Positions 49,661 through 62,100 of a stretch of 64,000 bases of DNA are shown piece by piece (the first letter of the stretch is position 1; every line of letters begins with the position of its first letter). The translations under genes and the position numbers were made by a program. The stretch lies in NCBI GenBank assembly GCA_006384855.1, contig VCJN01002714.1:62001-126000 (forward strand). The letters run 5' to 3'. The notes under the pieces were generated by a model. The model ran no database searches and was not told the DNA's origin. It saw only the letters and a list, made by a program, of their open reading frames with translations. Source of the stretch: Tetraselmis striata. Its lineage: Eukaryota; Chlorophyta; Chlorodendrophyceae; Chlorodendrales; Chlorodendraceae.

Positions 49661-49797
49661 CCCGCCTGCATACGCAGCTCCACCAGAAATTCCTGCTTGA
49701 GCTTTGCCAGGCGCTGCCGGGCTGCCGCGGCAGCTGAATCCTCCCCGCTCCCTCCCACATCTCCAGGCGGCTCGGGATTGAGTGGCAGGATCTTCAT
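48850..49797 (-). CDS. Tentative minus-strand gene, at least two exons, unknown function
   Basis: A likely first exon starts at the ATG at 49797: MKILPLNPEPPGDVGG, then a helical stretch DSAAAAARQRLAKLKQEFLV, ending at a donor-like GTATGC near 49670 that is followed by a 30-base C run on the sense strand. A second exon, roughly 49220 down to 48986, is Ala/Pro-rich and ends GCAGCAG|GT before another C run. Donor plus C run is the pattern of confirmed introns in this window, which is the main support. Frame and exact acceptor of the second exon are unresolved, and a third exon towards 48630 is possible. Confidence 0.3.
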
Positions 49798-51000
49798 GGG
49801 CAGTGACCTTGCTGCGACTTCAGAACGGCCGGGCAACCTGGCGACCCAGGTGATGCCTCCCAACCTCCACTGTCGGGCCGCAGGTGCCCCCAACCCAGCG
49901 GCTGCCAAGACCCAGTTGCGGGGGGATGAACAGGCAGGCGATCCGCCGTGTCGCCGTGGCAAGCAGCGGCAGGTGCGGCAGCACCTTTATCGGCCACCAG
50001 CGGGAATACCAGCGGTCGCATCAACCGCCAGGGAAGGCATGTTGTGCTGGCGCGCAGGGAGCGAGGAGGTGCCGCCGCCCACTTCACGCAGAAAGGCCCG
50101 TCAACCACCAAACCGCCGACTGGTCCACGAGTGACACCAGCACGGACCTGTGCCTGATTATTCTGTAGTAAAAAGCGGACAAGGGCGACGCCGACGAGGG
50201 TCAACTTGCCCTTGGTGATGGGCGACGGCGATGAGAGCAATCAGATAGGGGCAGTATCGCCGCGCAGCATGCGGAGCCGGGGGGGGGGGGGGGGGGGGGG
50301 GGCAGGGGGATAATCCTCGCCGCGTGGTGGCCGTAGCTGCCACGGTGTTTTTCCGCCCTTGCCCGGTCGCCGCCCGTCCCACGTTGTGCTGCCGGCCCAT
50401 ATGTAGCTAATTTATAATGTATTCAATAAAAAGCAGAATATTATTATCGGAGATGTTGATTCTTTGACATGTCATATCCGATTATTGGTTAAATAAGTTA
50501 TTTTAAAGGGCTATAGCGCGTCTTAAGACTTTCTATTTCGTTGCATGATAATGTATTATCAGCATTATTGTTATGCCGCGCAAAATCCTTTCTGGTTTGC
50601 TCCAGCGATCATCGCATTCGCAGCTTGCTTTTTAGAATATGATAATAATCAAGGTTTATTTACTACGACGACCAGTAATAGAGTAAAAGTAGAGTTCGCC
50701 CCGCGGGACATCGTCGACGACTAGTACCGCTGTACGACCCATAGTCGCTACATTTTCCCGCGCCCGTTAAAAATAAGTCACGCTATTCGTTCGAAGCACG
50801 GTCAAGGCGCTGGTTGTGGAGGGGAGTCGATGGTGTACACCCCCCACAAAGTTTAGCCCAAGGAGGAATCCGCATGCGAGCGCATCGCTGCGTGCCAGCA
50901 TGCAATAAAAACCACACACACTCCACTAACTACACTAAAGCTTAGCTTGAATGGGCTTGGTTGCAGCGCAGCCTCCAAAATGTCGCGCTAAAGCATCGTT
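49798..51000. other. Intergenic, no gene seen
   Basis: Holds a G run at 50279-50302 and AT-rich sequence at 50400-50660. At about 50687 there is a copy of the dispersed repeat also present near 13046 (AAAAGTAGAGTTCGCCCC form). Confidence 0.5.
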
Positions 51001-51649
51001 TTACGCGATGCGGTTTTTCGGATGACAGTGAGTAAATGTTGTTTTTTGACCAGAAAATGGCAGAAAAGGCCAAAACGCGAGCAAAAATGTACTGTACCAC
51101 GAGGTCCTAGTTTTGCTGCTGTTTTTCGAGCCAAATCACGTTGCCCGATTAGGGTTTCCTGTTCTGCCTCTATGTACTATTTTCACCGCCGATTGTGCGG
51201 AAATATGGGGCACGAAGATGTGCACGACGGCTGCCGTAACGAACTACAACCACCTCTCCCTCGGCACCCACCCACACTCCTCGGCACGCCTCTCAGTCAG
51301 TAGTCACCCTTGCTAGCCCTGCTAGCCGTCGGAGTGAAGCGCGGGCCACTAGATACCCTTATGACCGAGCCGTACCTACGACGGTCCTTGCTCAATGTCG
51401 CTTGGGGGGGTTAAGTCACCGGATTTCAGGGCCGATGAAGGACCCCCCAGACGCTCGGCGGCGGCGGAGGCCTACGCAGGCCGAAGGCACGGCTCCTGCC
51501 CCAGTACCATAGTCATAGCCAGCCAAACCGACGTGGCGATCCTTGCGGCGGGTGCGGCGGCAGCCGCCCGCTTTGTATTGTCCTTAATTGGGTTTCTTGC
51601 CGAGCCGTATGCGGATATATCGGGTACTGCTCGGCGCCCGTCTGGCTGA

Positions 51650-53620
51650 CAGTCGTGGCGGAGGCAACGTCTACGGGTAGGCTACGTTCTGACCGCAACC
51701 TCACTACAATCTCGGGGCGCATAACCGGCAGATTGCTATTTGCGCTGTTGCTGCCAGTAGGTTTACGCTACGGTTGACGGCGCCGAGGCTAGTGCGTGAA
51801 CGGTGGCGGGCAATCCCGCGCGCGTTCAGCCGTGGCGCCGTCGCCGGCGGTTATCTAGCAGTGGCTAGGGCCGGGATATACGCGGGTACCCGTATCTGCC
51901 AGGGACGGCAAGCCGAAGGGAAAATCGTGTGCATTGACCAGGGCAGATTTAATCCTTTCAGCCGCCTAGATCGTGCGCGAGCCCTGTCGCGACTCGTCGA
52001 TTGTTGGCGGGGGTAGCGCGCAAATCTAGTTGGCCCAGTACCGGTACTGGTACCGACTGCTATACAATCTCCCCGGTACTAGTCACTACAATCTTGGGGC
52101 GCGGCACCGGCAGACTTGCGAGATTGCTAGTTTACAAGTAATACCACGCCACGATTGCTGGCGCCACGAGGTGAGCGGGTGTAGGGTGCATAATTGAGAT
52201 GATATATGCAGGTAGCCTACGATCTGACTACAATAGCCAGTAAGGATCTCGAACGATCGAGTAATACAATCTGACTACGGTAGCGACTACTGGTAGCGAG
52301 TAAGGAGTGTTGCGTTAGGCATGCGGTAACTGCCTACCTGGCTGAAACACTTTCCTTGTCTGGGGTATTTGTTGCATACTTGTATGACAAAAGCGCATAG
52401 GGTTGACGGGAAAGTACGACTGCTAGCGAGGTGCTCTCCCGAGAACTTCACTTCGGCTTAGTGAAAGCCCTAGATTGTTGCGCGCCACGCCGCAGATTGT
52501 TGCCTCAGGCATGTTTTAAATCCGCACACGGCTGCGAAACCTTACAGTACCCGGATAATGCGGCATATAGAAGTATTATGCATGCGCATGGGCTCAGCGA
52601 CACGACATAGGTAGATAGCCACACCCCCAGGTACATCATACTCGCGACGGCGAGCCCTAGATTGCCGCAGATTGTTGCCTTCGGCAGGCAGGAACGGCCT
52701 ACCTGGCTGAGACACTTTCCTTGTCCGGGGTATTTGTTGCAAACCTGCACGACAAAAGCGCACACGCTTGACGAGAATGTACGATTGCCAGCGAGGTGCT
52801 CGCCTGAGAACTTTACTTTGGCAAAGCCTCAGATTGTTGCGCCCCGCCGCAGATTGTTTCCTTAGGCATGTTTGAAATCCATACACAAATGCTTACAGTA
52901 CCAGGATAATGCGGCATATAGAAGTATCATGCATGCGCATGGGCTCGACATCAAGACATAGGTGGATAGTTTCACCCCCAGGTACATCATATTCGCGACG
53001 GTGAGCCCTAGATTGCTGCGCTGCGCCGCAGATTGTTGCCTCCGGCACGGCATGCCGGAACGGCCTAATTTTGGGGTGCGGTACCGACAGTTTGCTATTT
53101 GTGTTGTTTGGTATAATGCTAAGATTGACGGCACCACGGCTGTGTGAGTAGCAGCGGTTGGCACTCCCGCGCGCGTGCATACAGCCATGGCGCCTTCAAT
53201 CGTAGCGTTATACCACTGGCAGCATCGCAAATAGCAATCATCTCCCGGTACCGCGCCCCGAGATTGGAGTCTGATTGTAGCCATCCTGTATATTGCAGAC
53301 CGTGTATTTGCACGCTACACCCACTCCCCTCGTGGCGCCATCAATTGTAGCGTAGTAGTAATTGTTAATTTGCACGCTACACCCACTCCCTCTTGGCGCC
53401 ATCAATCGTAGTGTAGTAGTAATTGTTAAGAGAACTAACAATCTCGCATTAGTCTGGTACCGCGCCCCCAAGATTGTAGTAAGCAGCGGGCGGGGAGTTT
53501 GTAGATGCAAAAACCCCGCGCATGCAATCGTGGCGCAGTCGCGAGCGGCCATCAAGCAGTGGCTACGGCCAGAGTAATACGCAGGTACCCGTATCGACCG
53601 GGGACGGCAAGCAAACTGTG
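51650..53620. repeat. Dispersed repeat family around GGTACCGCGCCCC / AGATTGTAGT
   Basis: Partial copies near 51700-51960, 53080-53290, 53340-53620 and, in the same orientation, 57240-57480 share words such as GTACCCGTAT, CGTGGCGC, ATCTCGCATT and AGATTGTAGT. Copies are diverged and rearranged. No coding potential was seen. Confidence 0.55.
52270..53060 (-). repeat. Left inner arm of the satellite block
   Basis: About 1.5 to 2 units in reverse orientation relative to 57505-59275. Landmarks in order: GGTAGCGACTACTGGTAGCG, AACTGCCTACCTGGCTGAAA, CGAGGTGCTC-CCGAGAACTT, CGCAGATTGTTGCC and the CATAGAAGTATTATGCATGCG region. Confidence 0.75.
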
Positions 53621-53929
53621 AGCCTATGCGCATTCATATACTTTCTATGCCATATATATGCGCATGCACAAAGATTGCCAGTCATCTAGGCAGTTACGGG
53701 ATGCCAAAATACAGCAATCTATGGCGTGCCGTAAGCAAATATCAGGTATTAGCGGTACTGCCTAGCAATCTGTATAGTATCGTCAAGCATATGCTCATTC
53801 AGAATCCTTCTTTGTCGTATACATCCGCATTTTAAACGATTGGCAGCCATATAGGCGGGTAGTACAGCGTACCTTAAGTCAGCAATCTGCCTAGCAATCT
53901 ATATACTATTGCCAAGCCCACATCAAAAA

Positions 53930-56900
53930 CGCATGATGCCCATTGTGGTGCCAGCCCGCGGCGCTCACACTTGCGGGTTTGCGAACCCCCTCTCAGAATC
54001 ACACGACTCCTCCGCTTTTATTTGCGAGACTCGCGTGTAAAAGCATATGTGAGGGTCGGCTGCTTGGAATCTGGTCGTCGGCCATAGAAGATTGCTGTAT
54101 ACGGGCTCGGCAACTCACATTCTAGCCAAACGGGTGTGTCATTCGTCTCCGTATGTGCTTTGCGACTGCGACACTATACCACATACACCGGAGTAAATCA
54201 AAAACGCATGATGCCCTTTGTGGCGCTGGCCTGCGGCGCTCATACTTGCGGCCTTGCGAACCCCCTCTCTGTGTCACACGACTCGTCCTTCGCTTTTTCT
54301 GCAAGTCCCGCGTCACGGCCGTCGGCCTTGTAATGTTGCTATGTACAGGCATATATATGGGGGTCGGCAGCTTGGAATTTAGTCGTCGGCCATGGAAGTT
54401 TGCTCTATATACGGGCCCGGCAACTCGCAATCTAGCCGAACGGGTGTGTCATTCGTCTCCGTATGTGCTTTGCGACTGCGACACTACATACCACAAACAC
54501 CGGTGAAAAAAATCAAAAACGCGTGATGCCCTTTGTGGTGCCGGCCCGCGGCGCTCACACTTGCGGCTTTGCGAGACTCGCGTAAAAGAAGCATATATGA
54601 GGGTCGGCTGCTTGGAATCTGGTCGTCGGCCATAGAAGATTGCTGTATACGGGCTCGGCAACTTGCAATCTAGCCGAACATGTGTGTCATTCGTCTCCGT
54701 ATGTGCTTTGCGACTGCGACACTATACCACATACACCGGAGTAAATCAAAAACGCATGATGCCTTTTGTGGTGCCGGTCTGCGGCGCTCATACTTGCGGC
54801 TTTGCGAACCCCCTCTCTGTGTCACACGACTCGTCCTTGGCCTTTTCTGCAAGTCCCGCGTCACGGCCGTCGGCCTTGTAATGTTGCTATGTACATGCAT
54901 ATATATGGGGGTCGGCTGCTTGGAATTTAGTCGTCGGCCATGGAAGTTTCCTGTATATACGGGCTCGGCAACTCGCAATCTAGCCGAACGGGTGTGTCAT
55001 TCGTCTCAGTATGTGCTTTGCGACTGCGACACTACATACCACAAACACCGGTGAAAAAAATCAAAAACGCGTGATGCCCTTTGTGGTGTCGGCCCGCGGC
55101 GCTCACACTTGCGGCTTTGCGAACCCCCTCTCTGAATCACACGACTCCTCCGCTTTTATTTGCGAGACTCGCGTATAAAAGCATATATGAGGGTCGGCTG
55201 CTTGGAATCTGGTCGTCGGCCATAGAAGATTGCTGTATACGGGCTCGGCAACTTGCAATCTAGCCGAACATGTGTGTCATTCGTCTCCGTATGTGCTTTG
55301 CGACTGCGACACTATACCACATACACCGGAGTAAATCAAAAACGCATGATGCCTTTTGTGGTGCCGGCCTGCGGCGCTCATACTTGCGGCTTTGCGAACC
55401 CCCTCTCTGTGTCACACGACTCGTCCTTGGCCTTTTCTGCAAGTCCCGCGTCACGGCCGTCGGCCTTGTAATGTTGCTATGTACATGCATATATATGGGG
55501 GTCGGCTGCTTGGAATTTAGTCGTCGGCCATGGAAGTTTCCTGTATATACGGGCTCGGCAACTCGCAATCTAGCCGAACGGGTGTGTCATTCGTCTCAGT
55601 ATGTGCTTTGCGACTGCGACACTACATACCACAAACACCGGTGAAAAAAATCAAAAACGCGTGATGCCCTTTGTGGTGCCGGCCCGCGGGGCTTACACTT
55701 GCGGCTTTGCGAACCCCTTCTCTATGTCACACGACTCCTCCACTTTTTGTTGCAAGCCGCGCACCATGGCCGCCGGCCGTGTAATGAAAGCATATTTGGG
55801 GGTCGGCATATTTGAGAATCTGGTCGTCGGCCATAGAAGGTTGTTGTGTACGGGCTCGGCAACTCGCAGTCTAGCCGCACGGGTGTGGTATTCGGCTCCG
55901 TATGTGGTTTACGACTGCGGCATTACCACATAGACCGCAGTAACTTCATTTAAAACGCACGAATACCCTTGGCGGTGCCGGCCCGCGGCCCTCATACTTG
56001 CGGGTTTTCGGATCCCCTCTCTGTCACACGACTCGTCATCGTCCACTTTTATGTTGTAAGCTACGCACCATGGCCGTCGGCCGTGCTCCCTTGCTATATA
56101 CAAGCATATATGCAGGTCAAGAGCTGAGAATATGGTCGTCGGCCATATAAGATTTCTGTATACGGGCTCGGCAACTCGAAATCTAGCCGCATGGTGTGGG
56201 ATTCGGCTCCGTATGTGCTTTGCGAATGCGGCACTACCATAGACCCCGCAGTAACTTTCTGTAAAACGCATGATGCCCTTATTGGTGGTGCCGGCTTCCC
56301 GTAACGTGCTATGGAGTTGTATCTGGACTGCGATGGTAAGTGCGTCGCACTCTGCACGGTGAGCAAGATTGTTCAACCCTGACTAGGGTATACTTCTTGC
56401 CCTAATTCGGTTTGTAGTAATGAGCCAAATCTGAAGGTCCCACAGACCCACGCTGCTCGGTGCCGTCGGACTCAAGGGAGGCTGCAGTAGGCACTTGGAT
56501 GCGCAACTCCCCCAGAGGCTCGGAGCTATATTTGTTGTATATGTGAGGTCGGCAACTGACAATCTAGCCGAATGCCAGATGTTGTATTCGGCTCCATATG
56601 TATGTTTCACGACTGCGGGACTCATTTCCACATTGTAAACCGCAGTATCCCCTCCCCGGGGATATCTTTACCAAAACGCGTGGTATTGCACCACCCCTCT
56701 CTGTCACACGACTCCTCCGCTTTTAGTTTGGAAGTCGCGCCTCATGCTCGTCGCGCCCGTGTAATCTTGCCATGTATAAGCATATATGGGGGGGGGGGGG
56801 GGGGGGGGGGGCGGGGGGCAGCTGAGAATATGGTCGGCCAGGAGATAAGATTGTCGTATATACGATGTCGGCAATGTACAATCTAGCCGAACGGGTAAGT
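53930..56900. repeat. 590-bp satellite in the spacer
   Basis: Copies at 54661-55250 and 55251-55840 look almost identical over their whole length; more diverged copies extend to about 53930 and 56900. Inside each there are two related sub-units marked by CAATCTAGCCGAAC and GTGTGTCATTCGTCTC. A G run of about 25 interrupts the right side at 56788-56812. Repeated frames of 124 codons are by-products of the repeat. Confidence 0.9.
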
Positions 56901-57504
56901 CATTCGGCTCCGTATATGCATTAAGACTGCGACACTACCACATAGACCGCAGAAACTTCATCAAAACGCATGATGGTGCCGGCCCGCGGCGCTGCGGACC
57001 TGCTTTTTTGTATCACACGACTTCTTCCCCATTGGTGTGCCGGCCCGCGGCGCTTATATACTCGCGACTTTGCGGACCTCCTCTCTGTATCACACGACTT
57101 CTCCGCTCTTATTTTGAAGCAAGTCACGCAGGAAAGGCCCAAACCGGGCTCGCGCGGCACAATCTCGGCGGCTGGAGAGAAAAAACTGCCCACTGATTGC
57201 ACCACCCAACTTCCTTTCGGCTTGCCGCCCCTGGTATAGTCGCTACATACGGGTACCCGTAGGTATTACCTCGGTCGTAGCCACTGCTTGATGATATTTC
57301 GCGGGATTGCGCCACTGCATACGGCTGGGCGAGCGCGGCGGCTTGCCCGCCGCAGCTCGCGCAGCCGTGGCGCCGCGAATCGTATCGTAGTATTATTAAG
57401 ACGACGTGTTAGCCATATCTCGCATTGGTCGCATGCCGGTACCGGTATCACGCCCCGACGGAGATTGTAGTGAGTATGCTGGGGATAAAGGGGAGATTGA
57501 GAGT

Positions 57505-59275
57505 AATTCCTACTCGCTACCAGTAGTCGCTACCGGTAGTCGCTACCTTGCTAGATGCACGCCACATGCACCGGCAAACATACGACGAGTCGTCGCGACA
57601 GGGCAACAATCTGCGGCGGGGCGCAACAATCTGGGGCTTTACGTAAGCCAATGTGAAGTTCTCAGGCGAGCACCTTGCTAGCAATCGGATTTTGTCATAC
57701 AAGTATGCAACAAATACTTGGACAAGGAAAGTGTTTCAGCCGTGTAGGCATTTACTCCTGCCGAAGGCAACAAACTCCGGTGCAGCACAGCAATCTCGCC
57801 GTTGCAAATATGATGTTAGTACATGAGGGTGTGGCTATTTATCTGTGTCTTATCGTCGAGCCCTTGCGCATGCATAATACTTCTGTATGCCGCATTATCC
57901 GGGTACTGCAAGGCGTGCAGCCGTGTATGGATTTAAAATATGCCTAAGGCAACAATCTGCGGCGGGGCGCAACAATATAGGGCTTTCACTAAGCCGAAGT
58001 GAAGTTCTCGGGCGAGCACCTCGCTAGCAGTCGTACTTTATCGTCAAGCCTTTGCACTTTTGTCATACAAGTATGCAACAAATACCCAGACATGGGAGGT
58101 GTTTCAGCCGTGTAGGCAGTTACCGCCTGCCGAAGGCAACAATCTGCGGCGCAGCGCAACAATCTAGGGCGTTCAGTCCTAAGCCAAAGTGAAGTTCTCG
58201 GGCGAGCACCTCGCTAGCAGTCGTACTTTATCGTCAAGCCTTTGCACTTTTGTCATACAAGTATGCAACAAATACCCAGACGTGGAAGGTGTTTCAGCCG
58301 TGTAGGCAGTTACCGCCTGCCGAAGGCAACAATCTGCGGCGCAGCGCAACAATCTAGGGCTCGCCGTCGCGAATATGATGTACCTAGATAGGGGGTGTGG
58401 CTATCCACGAGTTTCTTGTCGTCGAGCCCCTGTGCATGCATAATACTTATGTACGCCGCATTATCCGGGTACTGCAAGGCGTGCAGCCGTGTATGGATTT
58501 AGAACATGCCTAAGGCAACAATCTGCGGCGGGGCGCAACAATCTAGGGCGTTCAGTCCCTAGCCAAAGTGAAGTTCTCGGGCGAGCGCCTCGCTAGCAGT
58601 CGTACTTTCCCGTCAAGCCTATGCGCTTTTGTCATACAAGTATGCAACAAATACCCGGACATGGAAGGTGTTTCAGCCGTGTAGGCAGTTACCGCCTGCC
58701 GAAGGCAACAATCTGCGGCGCAGCGCAACAATCTAAGGCTCGCCGTCGCAAATATGATGTACCTAGGGGTGTAACTATCCACGAGTTTCTTGTCGTGGAG
58801 CCCATACGCATGCATAATACTTCTCTATGCCGCATTATCTGGGTACTGCAAGGCGTGCAGCCGTGTATGGATTTAGAACATGCCTAAGGCAACAATCTGC
58901 GGCGCAGCGCAACAATCTAGGGCGTTCAGTCCTAAGCCAAAGTGAAGTTCTCGGGCGAGCACCTCGCTAGCAGACGTACTTTCTCGTCAAGCCTATGCGC
59001 TTTTGTCATACAAGTATGCAACGAATACCCGGACAAGGAAAGTGTTTCAGCCATGTAGGCATTTACCGCCTGCCAAAGGCAACAATCTGCGGCGGAGCGC
59101 AACAATCTAGGGCTCGCCGTCGCGAATATGATGTACCTAGGGGTGTAACTATCCACGAGTTTCTTGTCGTCGAGCCGTTGCGCACGCATAATACTTCTCT
59201 ATGCCGCATTATCCGGGTACTGCAAGGCGTGCAGCCGTGTATGGATATATTAAAACATGCCTTACCTTCGCGGCG
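57505..59275 (+). repeat. Right inner arm: about 375-bp tandem units
   Basis: The landmark GTGAAGTTCTCGGGCGAGCA recurs near 57652, 57999, 58189, 58568 and 58942, giving spacings of about 347, 190, 379 and 374. Units contain CAACAATCTGCGGCG, TCATACAAGTATGCAACAAA and ACTGCAAGGCGTGCAGCCG. Most long units resemble each other closely, which suggests recent amplification of this arm only. Confidence 0.88.
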
Positions 59276-59832
59276 CTAGATCGGTGGAGGTAGCGCCACT
59301 TTTCGCCGAAGTCGAGAATATCAGTCTTCAAGGCCTTGTACGACTCCCACTCTCTTTCATCTACAACCGGCCTTAACCACTCATGATCATGTCCTCCTGA
59401 CTTGGAAGGTTGGTGTTCTTGGACCGGGACGCTGGTAGAAGGTTGCGTGCGAGGCGGTAAGCGAGTCCCGGTACGGGTTGGGGTTGTAGCTTCCGGCCGA
59501 AACTTTGGCAGCGACGCAAGGGCTTCACGGTCTGCGGGCACCCCCCCTCGAATGTTTGACGCCTCAGCCGGTGCTGGGAACTCCCGGTCATTAGGCCCGA
59601 CGCTTGCCTCCTGTCCAGCGCTGCCATGTGTTGGAGTCGCACCAGTGCGTGGAAGCACCGGAACCTCAGCCAAGGAGCGGTCGACAAATCTAGTCAGCAA
59701 GCCCCGTGCCGTATCGGCACCAAGCGCAGGTTCCAGACGCTGCAACATCGACCACACACGCTCAGAATTGACCTGCATGTACTGAAACATGCCGTCGATA
59801 TGCTCGCCATTGGACCACGCCGAATTTGACAT
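59276..59832 (-). CDS. Coding exon of an unknown protein next to the satellite arm
   Basis: ATG at 59832 opens 185 codons ending at a strong donor, GCGAAG|GTAAGG (59276), in phase 2. The protein piece begins MSNSAWSNGEHIDGMFQYM, has a helical stretch (VWSMLQRLEPALGADTARGL), a Pro/Thr-rich disordered middle, and ends EREWESYKALKTDILDFGEK plus a short basic tail. I recognise no family. If the donor is used, the intron would run into the 375-bp satellite, as the 24-bp arrays sit inside introns at 1-5 kb. No partner exon was found in the 7 kb downstream. It may belong to the repeat block itself (an element-encoded protein) or be a stranded host exon. Confidence 0.45.
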
Positions 59833-60125
59833 GGCTATAAGGTAGGAGGCCTATGGGGCACGGCACGGGTGTGGCGAGTGATGCCCCCCCCTTGCGAAAA
59901 CCGTTGACGACACAATCTAGAAGCCGCGGTCGTGCCAACGCCATGATCCCAGTACTTAATGCAACTGTACGAAACCCTAAATTCGTCCTTTTCGGTATAA
60001 CGAGATTTGGCTCACTTTGCTCGGATTAGGGCTCAAAAACAGAGCCAAAACACGGTGCGCGTGATACATTACCTTTTTGCTCGCGTTTTGGCCCCCTCCC
60101 CAGAAAATGGCATTATACGATTGCA

Positions 60126-61382
60126 TGCATTTCAGCTTTTTGAGGCTGCGCATGCTCCCAAGCTTTCGCGCACGGAAAGTATAATAGATGATGAATAAAT
60201 TGTGTAAGTATTGTGCCAGTTGGATGATGGTGTGGCATCACACCCTTGCATACGCCGCTACGTTTTTCTCAGCGTTCGAAAGAGACTGGAAATGTGATCC
60301 GTGCGTAGCATAGCACGCGACGCGCTATATGGCCCAAGCTTCACCATGCGAGTAGCCCATATCAAAACCCTTTTGATGCGCCGCCCACTGCCACTGACGC
60401 AGCGCGGGAGGTGTGCATGAAAGATAGGCATTGTGCCAAACACTCAGTATTGCCAAGTCGCAGAAACTTTCAGGCATCACCAGCAAAAAGTTGTTTAGAA
60501 ACATGGGGAAACGCCATAATGCAAAGTTGTTGGTCTACGTTAGAGCATTTATGGACTCGAGTCTGAGGCACGATGGGTTGCAACGGGTGCCCGTGACGTG
60601 GCCCAACAATGGGCCCCTATGTCTAAAAACACGTTTTGGGGCCCGTAGACTCCTTAAACGTTAGCGAATCACAAATCTGAGCGCAAATATCCGGGCAATA
60701 TCTGTGCCCCTGACTGAAGTGAGAGCGCTTTTGCTATGGCTTCTCCAACACGACCTCATTATCCCTCAATCCGACGCCGTTTCGCAGATATGCCCCTTGG
60801 CACGCCTCCCAAAACTGCGATTGCAGCGCAATATTCCCGATATTGACAAAGCGCTCGGATTCGTCTACCGGTCGCATGACACCACTGTATATGTCGACGA
60901 ATTTCATCGAAGAAAAATGCACCTAATATATTTGGCTAAAAAACGTTATTCATATGCTCCGAAACCGCTTACAGTGCTGAAATTGGGGCACTGTTGCAGC
61001 CCGTCTGCCACTTTATCTGCGACTTCTCTGCGCCAAAGTAAGCGACATTTCCCGATTATTAGCGACGATACACCCAGCTACGATTTAGCATACTTGCGGT
61101 TGGTCGAATGGAATATAGTAATATTGCCATATACCATCACAACATTGAATTCCCGCGAGTCGTATGACTTTGCGTGGGGGGGGGGGGGGGGGCAAGACTT
61201 TTGTGGGCAGGTGTACGTCCTCCTACCGCCCGGCGCCCGCCCGGCCGCGCGGGCATGCCAGTCATTCTGCAGTCGCGCTTAACACCGTCCACAAGATGCA
61301 AAGGCGGATGGAAGGGTATGCAACATAGCAGCAATTTGAAGTTTTTCCGTCGATAGCTATCGCCATCAAAGCACCCTTCGGA
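60126..61382. other. Intergenic before the dehydrogenase gene
   Basis: A plus frame of 192 codons from 60704 shows no family features and crosses the G run at 61175-61192, so it was not accepted. No promoter motif could be assigned. Confidence 0.45.
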
Positions 61383-62068
61383 ATGGCGGCGGCGGAACCG
61401 ATGGAGGCCAAGCAGGAGGAGTGGGAGGTGCTTTGGTGCTTTGAAGGCTTCCAGGTCACTGCCGATAGGTGAGGGTGGGAGGCGATGATAATGATGCCGA
61501 GCCACTCAGCGGCCGCGTGGAGTGACCGGACGAGCAGCGGCACGACACGGCGCGAGCGCGCCGACACAATACCCCGCGCCTTGACATATTGCTTCAATGT
61601 CCCGACTCAGGCTGCAGCAGCGACTTCCTTCATGGTGTCGCTTCCGCCGGGTGAATCCCGCCATGCCGTTGGCGGAGCAGGTGGCGGGAGCGCACGTACT
61701 GATCCCCACCGCGGCGAGAATTTCACCCGACGTGCTGGACCGCGCCACTCACCTGCGCCTGATTTGCCAAGCTGGAACAGGTTGGTGTCTGTACTATCGC
61801 CACGCCTTCACCCGCTCAGAGCCGGCCCACGTTTGGACTCGTAAGCGTGGGCCAGCGCCTGTGGCCGTGTAGCACCTGGCCTAGTAAGTGCGCTTAATTG
61901 GTCGCCCGTTTGCAGGCCACGACACTATCGACGTGGAGGCATGCCGCGCTCGGAATATCCCGGTCTGCAACTGTCCCGGTGCGCAGCGGCCGTGTCGTCC
62001 CTAAACGCCACATTCACTTGATGTTTTCACATGTGCGATTTTTCGTGTGTGGGCCATTGTTTCTTGCG

Positions 62069-62100
<32 letters not shown>

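Larger units (their letters stand above)
51020..60125. repeat. Nested inverted-repeat satellite block
   Basis: Outer arms: about 51040-51150 and about 60005-60120 in opposite orientation, sharing GGCCAAAACGCGAGCAAAA, CTGTTTTT-GAGCC, AAATC-CGTT and TTAGGGTTTC with gaps. Inner arms: 52270-53060 and 57505-59275 in opposite orientation, sharing for example TTTGTTGCATACTTGTATGA on the left arm and its complement on the right. The spacer 53.1-57.5 kb is filled by a different tandem satellite. Apart from one exon at 59276-59832, no gene is evident. It could be a composite transposon with long inverted ends, or a fold-back satellite array. Confidence 0.65.

Noticed and set aside
54680-55644. Two identical 124-codon frames
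   Set aside because: They are identical only because the 590-bp satellite is; diverged copies of the satellite do not keep the frame.
52270-59275. CRISPR-like array
   Set aside because: Units are hundreds of bases long with no short spacer/repeat alternation, and the DNA is eukaryotic.
60704-61282. Plus-strand frame of 192 codons before the dehydrogenase gene
   Set aside because: No domain, no splice partner, and it runs through a G homopolymer; kept as intergenic.
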